A DNA stretch of 64,000 bases from contig CABZAD010000003.1 in assembly GCA_902523665.1 (NCBI GenBank), forward strand, positions 1-64,000. The letters are read 5' to 3'. Both the position numbers and the translations under genes were made by a program. The notes beneath the pieces are model-generated. The model searched no databases and was not told the origin of the DNA. It was given only the letters and a program-made list of their open reading frames with translations. Below are positions 38,901-46,600 of the stretch, piece after piece. Source of the DNA: an uncultured Bacteroidota bacterium. GTDB lineage: Bacteria; Bacteroidota; Bacteroidia; Flavobacteriales; Flavobacteriaceae. Every line of letters begins with the position of its first letter. Position 1 is the first letter of the stretch.

Positions 38901-39320
38901 CCAATATCCCATACTTTCAGTTAATAACTCCCAATCGGATGTATATCTCATAACTGCTTTTTTACAAGCACTGTTATACTCAGAAATACTAATTTTATCT
39001 CCAATATCATCCTTTGAAATTCCTAATTCTTTTTCTACCCCTAATTCTACTGGTAATCCGTGGGTATCCCATCCAGCTTTTCTTTTAACATTATAACCTT
39101 TTAAAGTTTTATATCTGCAAAAAGCATCTTTTATAGTTCTTGCCATCACATGGTGGATGCCTGGCTTACCATTTGCAGAGGGAGGGCCTTCATAAAATAT
39201 AAAATCTGGACTATTTTCTCTATTATAGGATTTTGTGAAAACATCATTTTTTGACCAAAAATCTTGAATTTCTGAAGCAATTGTTGAAAGTGAAAAGTTT
39301 TTTGATTCTCTAAATCCCAT
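35952..39320 (-). CDS. ileS: Isoleucyl-tRNA synthetase
   Basis: A 1122-residue class I aminoacyl-tRNA synthetase charging tRNA-Ile. The HIGH-type motif is PSANGKPGIHHVMART near residue 50 and KMSKR is at about residues 680-684. The editing domain contains TTEDGTGIVHTAPTFGADD near residue 345, and the long C-terminal tRNA-binding region is full length. WDTHGLPVELGVEKELG near residue 90 is typical of IleS. It is followed by the DksA-like gene after 30 bases on the same strand. Confidence 0.97.
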   Translation of the reverse strand: MGFRESKNFSLSTIASEIQDFWSKNDVFTKSYNRENSPDFIFYEGPPSANGKPGIHHVMARTIKDAFCRYKTLKGYNVKRKAGWDTHGLPVELGVEKELGISKDDIGDKISISEYNSACKKAVMRYTSDWELLTESMGYWIDLSDPYVTYKPKYMETVWWLIKNIFEKNLLYKGYTVQPYSPAAGSGLSSHELNQPGAYREISDTSVIAQFKCIKDNKSDKFSEMFPFYFLAWTTTPWTLPSNTALTLGGKIEYSFVKTFNQYTREKITVVLATSLIKKVFSKNFFNVKEKNKLGLFKESDTKIPYYVVSSFNGIDFENLKYERIWDESPLPIDNPENAFRVILGEFVTTEDGTGIVHTAPTFGADDYKAAKSAKPEVPPLLVPDKNGNKVPLVDLKGKFIDDIGMISGKYVKNEYYQEDKMPEKSIDVEIAIKLKEKNLAFRVERYLHSYPHCWRTDKPILYYPMESWFIKVSDLSESMFNLNKEINWKPNSTGEGRFGNWLKSANDWNLSRSRFWGVPLPIWANEDNSEYKVIGSVEELINEINISIKDRNMKSNPFSSFEIGNMSDKNYDNIDLHKDIVDEIILSTSKGLPMKREKDIIDVWFESGSMPYAQIHYPFENKEMIDKQTNFPADFIAEGVDQTRGWFYTLHAISCLSFNSISYKNVVSNGLVLDKNGQKMSKRLGNAIDPFEMINVYGADAVRWYMISNSNPWDNLKFDKEGVAEVKRKFFGTLQNVYSFFSLYANIDNFKHKEDKIDFVKRPELDRWIISELNSLAKKVDYNLENYDLTPAARDINDFVQEKLSNWYVRLSRRRFWKGEYNQDKISAYQTLHECLIKISKLISPIAPFYSEYIFQSLNIISKQENANSVHLSSFPDIIQELIDKKLENKINQIRNICSLALSIRKKEKIKVRQPLNKIIIPVKTDIEKEEIENAKSQILSEINVKSIEFLDNKDSLLIKELKPNFKLLGPKYGKIIDAVAKEIKQLSNTEIEKLEIEGSLNLLVENTDVIISTDDIEINYKDIEGLSVATDGSQTIALDLNLNEELINEGITREIVNRVQNIRKNQGYDVTDKIEINIKNNKKLEEALNSNLDYIKGETLAIKLYFSENLNEGEKLSLMI

Positions 39321-39379
39321 TATGCATAGTTAAAGGCGAAATTAATGATTTTAGATCAAATAAAAGTTAATCTAATAGG

Positions 39380-41878
39380 TTATAATTTAAAGTTTAGACC
39401 AATTTGAAAGGATCTTCCAGGAGCTGAAATTCCTGATGCAAAAGTTCTATAATGAGTATCAAAAAGATTTGTTAGCCCAAACCTTAAAATAATATTAGAT
39501 GAAATGTTTTTACTAGCATATATGGATAGATCAGACCATTTTGGAGTACCTAAATAAATTAATCTTTCATTTTTGAAAATGAAAGGTGTCTCATCAAGGC
39601 CATCTTCTCCCCCAAAGCTATATTCATCAGCATTTTTTGCCTCACTAAATTTAAACATTGCTTTTATGTTCAAATCTTTTTTTGAGTATGTCATTGCAAG
39701 TGAGCCAAATAGTGGAGATATAGAAGGAAGAGGACCATAATTATCATTATCATCTCCTTTAGTATAAGTCAAACTATAGTTAAATTTTAAATTATTGTAG
39801 AACTCAGAGAAACCATCGATAGAAAACCCATGTATAAATCTGTTTCCAAGATTTTTATTTGAAATTGTAGTTACTTCTTCACCATTGTAAATAATTGTTG
39901 ATAAATCTGGTGTAGTTATGTCTGAAAAAACTGTGTAATTATCTCTACCTATATGTCTCGAAATAATTGTGCTAAACCCTCTTAGTGAAATGAAATTACT
40001 ATTATCAAGAGATCTAAAATCAATTCCAAGATCTAAATTATATGCGTACTCTGGCTTTAAAAAAGTGTTAGGTACGACTAGTAGCCCATTATTCTCTCTA
40101 ATCTTTCCAATATCATCTATGTTAGGGTTTCTAAACCCACTTGATAGAACGGTATTTATTTGAACTTTTTTACTTGGTCTTAACTTTATCGAGATTGTAG
40201 TTGTTAGGGCTTTTGAGTTTAAATCAATTTCAGATAGTTGAGGGTTGACTGAAATTATATCATTCCAACTAGCTTTAATTCCAGTAAACGTTAATCTTGT
40301 TCCAACATTAAATGTAAAAAATTCACTCATGTTCCATGACCAATTTATATATGAGGCGAAACTTGTATATGAACTTCCATTACTAGGGTATCTTGTAGGA
40401 ATTGCAAACTTTTGACTTAAACTTACTACACTATTATCTGAAATCTCAAGTATTCTATCATATGCTTTTGAATAATTATAATTGTAAGTAGATTCTAACC
40501 CATATGAAATTGAGTGACCACCTTCAAAATAGGTGTCAAAATCACCATTTATACTATAAACTTTTAAGTCTTCAATTTGATATGACCTATTCAACGTATT
40601 AAATTTTCTTTTAACTCTACTTTCATTAATTTTTTGAAATCCAATTGTAATAACCCCCTTTTTCATAAACTTTCTTTCAGGGAAAATCTTTAAACTGGGT
40701 GAAATCAAAAGTCTTTTTTGAGGACCGTAATACCATTCAGCAAATTTTAATGAATTACTTGATGAGATACTTAATTGATCATACCGATCAATATCACTTG
40801 ATTCAGAAAACTGAATGTTAACATTTAATAAGTTAGTTTCATCAACTTTAAATAAAAATTTTTGGAAAAGATCCACTTGACTATATTCAGTATTTTTTTG
40901 AATATTTTCGTCATCATTCACAGAAGGTTCAGGATAATAACTGTATCTTGAGTTCCTAGAAAATAATCGAGATAGTCCCCAATTTTTATACCCATGCTGT
41001 CTATTTTCTCCCATTCTAATTTCTCCATATTTAGAAATAGTTAAAGACGTAATACTTCCCCAATTTTCTTCACTATAGTTAGTAATAAAGTTATTAGAGA
41101 TAGATTGGTTTGCAGAAGAGTAATTTGTTGTAAAGCCTGACTTAATTTTTTGTGAAGATTTCAAAACAGGATCTTTTGTGTAGTAGTGAATAACACCTCC
41201 CATAGCATCAGATCCGTAACCTACGGATGATGAACCAAAAATTACCTCTGCTCTTTCAATATTATTAGGATCAATTGTTATTGAATTTTGTAAATGTCCT
41301 GATCTGTAAATAGCGTTGTTCATTCTTACACCATCAACAACAATTAATACCCTGTTTGCCTCAAAACCTCTAATTATTGGACTCCCACCTCCACCTTGAC
41401 TTTTTTGAATTCTAACACCAGGACTTAATTCAAGTAGTTCAGCACCAGATGATGGAGAAGTTAAAAAAACATCCTCAGATTTAATCACAGACACCTTTTC
41501 GGCAACCTGGTTTACATTAGACTCTGATCTTGCTACAGATAATATTACTTCATCAAGTGTCTGACTCTCCTCTTGAAGATATATTATATCTCCATTAACT
41601 ATACCCTCTTTAATTCTCTCTAATAAAGAATACCCAAGTAGTTGGAAATATATTTTTTCATCATAAGAAAAAATACTTAAATCAACAATTCCATTGTTGT
41701 TTGTTATTATTGATTTGGATTTATCTTCATTGTAAATTAATACATCAGGAAGCTTCTCATTAGTTGTCTCATCTTCTACATAAATTTGTTGGCTATATGA
41801 TTGACTTAGAATCAAAAAAAATAAAATTCTAAGACTAATTGGATTTGACAATTTATTTAAAAACTTCAGCAAATACAT
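39380..41878 (-). CDS. TonB-dependent receptor with carboxypeptidase-like N-terminal domain
   Basis: An 832-residue outer-membrane receptor. The signal peptide ends near SQSYSQ. A CarboxypepD-reg-like domain occupies roughly residues 32-105 (LPDVLIYNEDKSKSIITNNNG). The plug has SVIKSEDVFLTSPSSGAELLEL, GGGGSPIIRGFEANRVLIVVDG and NNIERAEVIFGSSSVGYGSDA near residues 125-220, and the barrel ends GLNFKL. The ATG at 41878 overlaps recO by 26 bases. A TTG at 41851, two bases after the recO stop, gives a cleaner signal peptide and may be the real start. The substrate is unknown, but resemblance to heme/vitamin-type plugs is possible. Confidence 0.88.
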   Translation of the reverse strand: MYLLKFLNKLSNPISLRILFFLILSQSYSQQIYVEDETTNEKLPDVLIYNEDKSKSIITNNNGIVDLSIFSYDEKIYFQLLGYSLLERIKEGIVNGDIIYLQEESQTLDEVILSVARSESNVNQVAEKVSVIKSEDVFLTSPSSGAELLELSPGVRIQKSQGGGGSPIIRGFEANRVLIVVDGVRMNNAIYRSGHLQNSITIDPNNIERAEVIFGSSSVGYGSDAMGGVIHYYTKDPVLKSSQKIKSGFTTNYSSANQSISNNFITNYSEENWGSITSLTISKYGEIRMGENRQHGYKNWGLSRLFSRNSRYSYYPEPSVNDDENIQKNTEYSQVDLFQKFLFKVDETNLLNVNIQFSESSDIDRYDQLSISSSNSLKFAEWYYGPQKRLLISPSLKIFPERKFMKKGVITIGFQKINESRVKRKFNTLNRSYQIEDLKVYSINGDFDTYFEGGHSISYGLESTYNYNYSKAYDRILEISDNSVVSLSQKFAIPTRYPSNGSSYTSFASYINWSWNMSEFFTFNVGTRLTFTGIKASWNDIISVNPQLSEIDLNSKALTTTISIKLRPSKKVQINTVLSSGFRNPNIDDIGKIRENNGLLVVPNTFLKPEYAYNLDLGIDFRSLDNSNFISLRGFSTIISRHIGRDNYTVFSDITTPDLSTIIYNGEEVTTISNKNLGNRFIHGFSIDGFSEFYNNLKFNYSLTYTKGDDNDNYGPLPSISPLFGSLAMTYSKKDLNIKAMFKFSEAKNADEYSFGGEDGLDETPFIFKNERLIYLGTPKWSDLSIYASKNISSNIILRFGLTNLFDTHYRTFASGISAPGRSFQIGLNFKL

Positions 41879-42572
41879 TTATTGATTTTGGTGTTTTGAA
41901 CATTTGTAAATGTAGAGAATAATAGTCAATTATATTATTTAGTATTCTTGTCCTAGATTCTCTATTAATGCTCATTGTATTTAAATCCTCAAATTTCATG
42001 CCTAATAAATTCTTAAATAATTTTAGATCTTCACCACAAATATTTCCACCTAATGGTTTGGTATTAGATGTAGATCCAGACTCAAGGCAGAAATACAAAT
42101 CATTTTCATTAATAATATTTGGGTGAAAACCAATATATTTTGAAAGTTCTATTAAAAATTTAATATGATAATTATTACATTTCCTAACATTATCATACCA
42201 GATTAAACTGTTCAATAAAAAATCAAATAAATCTTTATTTACTTCTAGTTCCTCTCTAAGAACACTATATAAAATTTCTGAAAGCAAGACAATTACAGAA
42301 CTTTTCTGAATATCAGAGTGAATTGTATTAAAAAGAACCTCAGATTTTACTTCTTTTATAAACCCTAAGTTCTTATTCTCGTTAGATGTATAATTTATAT
42401 TAATTACATTGAGTGGAAAAAAGTGTGCCTTACTAAATCTTGATTTTTTTGAACCATATAATCCTTTTACTAAAAAAGATTTATAACCTATCTCTTCAAG
42501 ATAACATGACACTATTGAACTAGTTTCACCTTGTTTTATTGAATTAATTACAAGTGCTCTGGAATTTGACAT
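41853..42572 (-). CDS. recO: DNA repair protein RecO
   Basis: A 239-residue recombination mediator that anneals DNA and loads RecA with RecR. The N-terminal OB fold starts ALVINSIKQGETSSIVSCYLEE, and the middle helical part has VIVLLSEILYSVLREE. The C-terminal region (GEDLKLFKNLLGMKFEDL, SRTRILNNIIDYYSLHLQMFKTPKS) matches the Bacteroidota form. It starts five bases after gdhA ends and is followed by the TonB receptor gene. Confidence 0.92.
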   Translation of the reverse strand: MSNSRALVINSIKQGETSSIVSCYLEEIGYKSFLVKGLYGSKKSRFSKAHFFPLNVININYTSNENKNLGFIKEVKSEVLFNTIHSDIQKSSVIVLLSEILYSVLREELEVNKDLFDFLLNSLIWYDNVRKCNNYHIKFLIELSKYIGFHPNIINENDLYFCLESGSTSNTKPLGGNICGEDLKLFKNLLGMKFEDLNTMSINRESRTRILNNIIDYYSLHLQMFKTPKSINVFAEVFK

Positions 42573-42577
42573 TTAAA

Positions 42578-43918
42578 CTAGACTACACCTTGTGCCAGCA
42601 TTGCGTCAGCTACTTTTACAAAACCAGCAATATTTGCTCCTTTAACATAATTAACATAATCTTTGTCAGTACCGTATTCAAGACATGAAGAATGAATATC
42701 GGACATAATTTCTTTAAGTTTACTATCGACAACCTCTCTTGACCAAGTATATTTAAGTGAGTTTTGAGCCATCTCTAATCCAGAAACAGCGACTCCTCCT
42801 GCATTAGAGGCTTTTCCTGGCGCATATTGAATTTTATTTTTTAGGAATAGGCTTACAGCATCTGGTGTACATGGCATATTTGCTCCTTCACCAACAGTTC
42901 TACAACCGTTTTTTAGTAATTCATTCGCATCATCCAGATTAAGCTCATTTTCGGTAGCACATGGGATAGCAATATCACACTTTACAGACCAAGGGTTTTC
43001 ATTGGCATGAAATTCTGCTTTGGAATATTTTTTAATATATTCAGAAATCCTTTCACGTTTAATGTTTTTTAGCTCCATTATATACTCTAGTTTCTCTTTA
43101 TCGATGCCCTCCTTATCATAAATAAATCCAGATGAGTCAGAAAGAGTTAGAACTTTTGCTCCCATATCAATACACTTTTCTGTAGCATATTGAGCAACAT
43201 TTCCAGAACCAGAGATTGTAACTATTTTATTATTTAAACCATCATCATTGTTTTTTAATATTTCGTCAATAAAATAAACTACACCATATCCAGTTGCTTC
43301 GGGTCTAATTAGAGATCCTCCCCATGAAACCCCCTTACCTGTCAATACTCCAGAAAATTCATTTTTTAATCTTTTATATTGTCCAAAAAGATAACCAATT
43401 TCTCTGCCACCAACACCAATATCCCCTGCAGGTATATCTTTATTCGGTCCAATATGTCTAAATAATTCTGTCATAAAACTTTGACAAAAACGCATAACTT
43501 CAGTATCAGATTTTCCTTTTGGATCAAAATCTGACCCACCTTTGCCACCTCCCATAGGAAGAGTTGTTAAAGCATTTTTAAAAACTTGTTCAAAAGCAAG
43601 AAATTTTAAGATGCTCATATTAACAGAGGGATGGAATCTTAGACCACCTTTATATGGTCCAATAGCTGAGTTCATTTCAATTCTATACCCTCTATTTACT
43701 TGAATTTCTTCATTGTCATCAATCCAAGCTACTCGAAATGAAACTACTCTTTCCGGTTCTACCATTCTAAGTAAAATGTTTTGACCGTAATAAATTTTTT
43801 TAGTGACTATATAAGGGATAACTGTCTCAGCAACCTCAGTTACTGCCTGCATAAATTCAGGCTCATTTTGGTTTCTTTTATTTACTTCCGACAAAAATTG
43901 CTTGATAATTTTTTCCAT
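42578..43918 (-). CDS. gdhA: Glutamate dehydrogenase (NADP-type)
   Basis: A 446-residue hexameric enzyme that makes glutamate from 2-oxoglutarate, ammonia and NADPH. The substrate-binding PYKGGLRFHPSVN near residue 88, catalytic LPMGGGKGGSDFDPKGKSD near residue 121 and GKGVSWGGSLIRPEATGYG near residue 198 are present. The Rossmann loop SGSGNVAQYATEK is near residue 235. Length and motifs match the assimilatory bacterial enzyme. It lies between the flippase-like membrane gene and recO, all in one direction. Confidence 0.96.
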   Translation of the reverse strand: MEKIIKQFLSEVNKRNQNEPEFMQAVTEVAETVIPYIVTKKIYYGQNILLRMVEPERVVSFRVAWIDDNEEIQVNRGYRIEMNSAIGPYKGGLRFHPSVNMSILKFLAFEQVFKNALTTLPMGGGKGGSDFDPKGKSDTEVMRFCQSFMTELFRHIGPNKDIPAGDIGVGGREIGYLFGQYKRLKNEFSGVLTGKGVSWGGSLIRPEATGYGVVYFIDEILKNNDDGLNNKIVTISGSGNVAQYATEKCIDMGAKVLTLSDSSGFIYDKEGIDKEKLEYIMELKNIKRERISEYIKKYSKAEFHANENPWSVKCDIAIPCATENELNLDDANELLKNGCRTVGEGANMPCTPDAVSLFLKNKIQYAPGKASNAGGVAVSGLEMAQNSLKYTWSREVVDSKLKEIMSDIHSSCLEYGTDKDYVNYVKGANIAGFVKVADAMLAQGVV

Positions 43919-43919
43919 T

Positions 43920-44870
43920 TCAATCTCTTGTCTTTAGCAAAGGTAGTACAAAAAAAGAAAGACCTCCTAAAATTAAAGTTATAATAGCTTGGCATGACCA
44001 AGCAATCCATCCATAAGCTAAACCTATTTCTGTTTCTATCCCAAAATTTGATAGAAATAAGGCTATTGCTAAGGGGTAAACTCCTAAGCCATGATTTGAT
44101 AAGGAAATACTAAAAACTCCGACAACAAATGCTGGAAAAATAAGGCTGTTTTCAATAACATTTAGCTCTGTAACTGAAAACTTAATAACAAAAAAAGCTA
44201 GAATGTAATATGTCCATATTATTAAAGAGAGAAATACAAATGTTAACAATTTTCCTTTAAGCTTAGTCAGAGACAAAAATCCCTCAAGTACACTTTTAAA
44301 AAAACTTTTTATACTTTCAACTTTTATAATTAATATAAATACAGTGGCTATAAGTATGCTTATTGAGGAAAAAATAAGCCAAAAATTATTATCAATGAAA
44401 TTTAAAAAATTATCTTCAAAAAAAGATTTAAGTATTATTTCATATTGAAGTGCCCAAACCAAAAAAAGTATTGTTATTGAAATAGACATATCAATAACTC
44501 TTTCGGCAACAATTGTTCCAAAAGTTTTCCCAATTGGAATTTTATTATATTCACTTAGAACAGTTGCTCTTATGACTTCTCCAGATCTTGGAATAGCCAT
44601 ATTAGATGTATAGCACATAAACACACTTGCAATACTATTAATCCTTCCAGAGCTATATCCAATAGCCTTTGATAAAAGTTGCCACCTCAAACCTCTAACT
44701 ATGTCAGATGATGCTCCAAGAAACATAGCTAAAAGCAAATATTCTATTTTAGCAGATTTTATATAATCTAAGATTAATAGCCTTTCCTCTTGACTTGTAA
44801 TTATAAAGGTTATATATATAAAAAATACACCAAGTATTATTGGGATTAATATTCTCAGATTTTTTTTCAA
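43920..44870 (-). CDS. Lysylphosphatidylglycerol-synthase-TM/AglD-like flippase-type membrane protein
   Basis: A 316-residue membrane protein with about eight hydrophobic helices. It shows the family signatures SDIVRGLRWQLLSKA near residue 56, NMAIPRSGEVIRATVLSEY near residue 92, FGTIVAERVIDM near residue 117 and SLSNHGLGVYPLAIALFL near residue 256. This corresponds to the membrane half of MprF-like proteins without the aminoacyl-transfer domain; such proteins are thought to move lipids across the membrane, but the lipid here is unknown. It sits between panC (four-base gap) and gdhA. Confidence 0.85.
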   Translation of the reverse strand: MKKNLRILIPIILGVFFIYITFIITSQEERLLILDYIKSAKIEYLLLAMFLGASSDIVRGLRWQLLSKAIGYSSGRINSIASVFMCYTSNMAIPRSGEVIRATVLSEYNKIPIGKTFGTIVAERVIDMSISITILFLVWALQYEIILKSFFEDNFLNFIDNNFWLIFSSISILIATVFILIIKVESIKSFFKSVLEGFLSLTKLKGKLLTFVFLSLIIWTYYILAFFVIKFSVTELNVIENSLIFPAFVVGVFSISLSNHGLGVYPLAIALFLSNFGIETEIGLAYGWIAWSCQAIITLILGGLSFFVLPLLKTRD

Positions 44871-44874
44871 AGTC

Positions 44875-45699
44875 TTAAATTGTTATATTATCTATAAGCC
44901 TTATGTTGCCCACTTTACAAGCTATAAACGCTCTAATTTCCTCCTCCTGTTCTAAAAAGCCTGAAAGTTTAGAGGTGTCAAGTATCTCAAAATACTCTAA
45001 ATTCAAATTATCAATCATGAGAGCATCCTTCAATATATTTATTTTTGTTTCCTCTAAGGTTGAGCTTTTATAAAGTTGTTTTGCTTTTTTTAGTAATCTA
45101 ATAATATTACTTGCGCTCTCTCTATCAGTGCTGTTAAGTAATTTATTTCTTGAGCTCATAGCAAGGCCATCATCTTCTCTAATTGTTTTACATCCAATTA
45201 TATTAACTTTTAGTTTTTGCTCTTTTACTAATGCTTTAATTAAAATTAGCTGCTGAAAATCTTTTTCCCCAAAATATGCATTAGATGGATTAAACATCTT
45301 TAAAAGTTTTTCAACAACAGTTGCAACACCATCAAAGTGGCCGGGTCTCATTTTACCCTCCATTATTTTAGTGAATTGACCAAAATTGTATTTTTTTTTC
45401 TTTTCGTCTTTTTGATATATCTCATTATCATTTGGAACGTAAGCTAGAATATCACTCATAGTTTCTAATTTTTGAAGATCATTTTTAATGTCACGGGGGT
45501 ACTTTTTTAATTCATCATTATTATCAAACTGCAATGGATTAACATATATTGAAACAATTACTTTTTTATTCTCACTTAAAGCTCTTCTTATTAAAGACAA
45601 ATGTCCATCATGAAGAGATCCCATTGTTGGAACTAGACCAACAGAATCAACTTTATTAACTAATTTAATAATGTCTTTATAGGAAGAGTAAGCTCTCAA
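44875..45699 (-). CDS. panC: Pantothenate synthetase
   Basis: A 274-residue enzyme joining pantoate and beta-alanine with ATP to give pantothenate, the precursor of coenzyme A. The HxGH nucleotide motif is LVPTMGSLHDGHLSLI near residue 23, followed by SIYVNPLQF, then NAYFGEKDFQQL near residue 145 and DGLAMSSRNKLL near residue 185, which bind pantoate and ATP. The start is a TTG at 45699; no in-frame ATG precedes the conserved region before a stop. It is divergent from the GT5-like gene. Confidence 0.94.
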   Translation of the reverse strand: MRAYSSYKDIIKLVNKVDSVGLVPTMGSLHDGHLSLIRRALSENKKVIVSIYVNPLQFDNNDELKKYPRDIKNDLQKLETMSDILAYVPNDNEIYQKDEKKKKYNFGQFTKIMEGKMRPGHFDGVATVVEKLLKMFNPSNAYFGEKDFQQLILIKALVKEQKLKVNIIGCKTIREDDGLAMSSRNKLLNSTDRESASNIIRLLKKAKQLYKSSTLEETKINILKDALMIDNLNLEYFEILDTSKLSGFLEQEEEIRAFIACKVGNIRLIDNITI

Positions 45700-45757
45700 A
45701 TCTGAGAAATTAGTTGTCTTAAAGATAATGTTTTTATATTCTTACTCATAATTTTCG

Positions 45758-45765
45758 TAATTTTG
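45758..45765 (+). promoter_or_regulatory. -7 box of the GT5-like/DUF4270 operon
   Basis: TAATTTTG is a full TAnnTTTG match 25 bases before the TTG start. A clear -33 TTTG is not evident. Confidence 0.45.
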
Positions 45766-45790
45766 CCAAGCTATAGCCAAAGTTTAGATT

Positions 45791-46600
45791 TTGAAATTAT
45801 TGAAAGACAAAAAAATATTAGTCATTTCATCTGAGGTTGTACCTTATCTACCTCAAACAGAAAAAGCTGTTAATTCATTTTTAGTATCAAAAAAAATTAA
45901 TGATTTTGGTGGTATGACCAGAATTTTCATGCCAAAATATGGTATTATAAATGAAAGGAGGCATCAACTTCATGAAGTGATTAGGCTTTCGGGTATGAAT
46001 ATGATTATTAATGATCTGTACATGCCTTTAATCATAAAAGTCGCATCCATACCTAGGGAAAGGATGCAGGTTTATTTTATCGATAATGAAGATTATTTTA
46101 AAAGAAATGACTTACTTAAAGATAAAGATGATATACTTTTAAAAGATAATGACGAACGAATGATATTTTTTACGAAAGGTGTTATAGAGACTGTAAAAAA
46201 ACTTAATTGGACACCAGACATAATTAACTTACATGGATGGTTTACATCATTGTTTCCATTATATTTTAAAACCATTTTTGCAGATGATCCTGTTTTTGAA
46301 AACAGCAAAATAGTTTCATCTATTTACAATAAGTCTTTTGAGGGAAGTTTATCAAAAAAAATTATAGAAAAAATTCAATTTGATGGTATTAATCAAGATC
46401 TTAGTAATTTATCCCTTCCTGACTTCGAGTCTTTAACAGATTTAATGGTTAAATATTCTGACTCGGTAATAATTTCGTCTGACAAAATTGAAAAATCAAC
46501 TTTAAATTCAGTTAAATCACATTCAAAGAAATTATTAAATTTTAGAGATTCATCAAATGATGATACATTAATGAAATTCCTTTTAAAAAATACAGATTAA
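45791..46600 (+). CDS. GT5-like glycogen/starch synthase N-terminal-domain protein
   Basis: A 269-residue protein resembling only the N-terminal Rossmann domain of glycogen synthases: KKILVISSEVVPYLPQTEKAVNSF, GMTRIFMPKYGIINER, VYFIDNEDYF and DIINLHGWFTSLFPLYFK. The C-terminal nucleotide-sugar domain with the catalytic glutamate is absent. I recall flavobacterial orthologues of the same length, so this is not a truncation in this genome. True glycogen synthesis is unlikely, and an unknown role coupled to the following lipoprotein is more probable. TTG starts at 45791 or 45800 are possible. It ends with no gap before the DUF4270 gene. Confidence 0.8.
   Translation: MKLLKDKKILVISSEVVPYLPQTEKAVNSFLVSKKINDFGGMTRIFMPKYGIINERRHQLHEVIRLSGMNMIINDLYMPLIIKVASIPRERMQVYFIDNEDYFKRNDLLKDKDDILLKDNDERMIFFTKGVIETVKKLNWTPDIINLHGWFTSLFPLYFKTIFADDPVFENSKIVSSIYNKSFEGSLSKKIIEKIQFDGINQDLSNLSLPDFESLTDLMVKYSDSVIISSDKIEKSTLNSVKSHSKKLLNFRDSSNDDTLMKFLLKNTD

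Noticed and set aside
45791-46600. Treating the short glycogen-synthase-like gene as a truncated pseudogene
   Set aside because: The frame is intact, ends exactly at the next gene and matches the length I recall for flavobacterial relatives.
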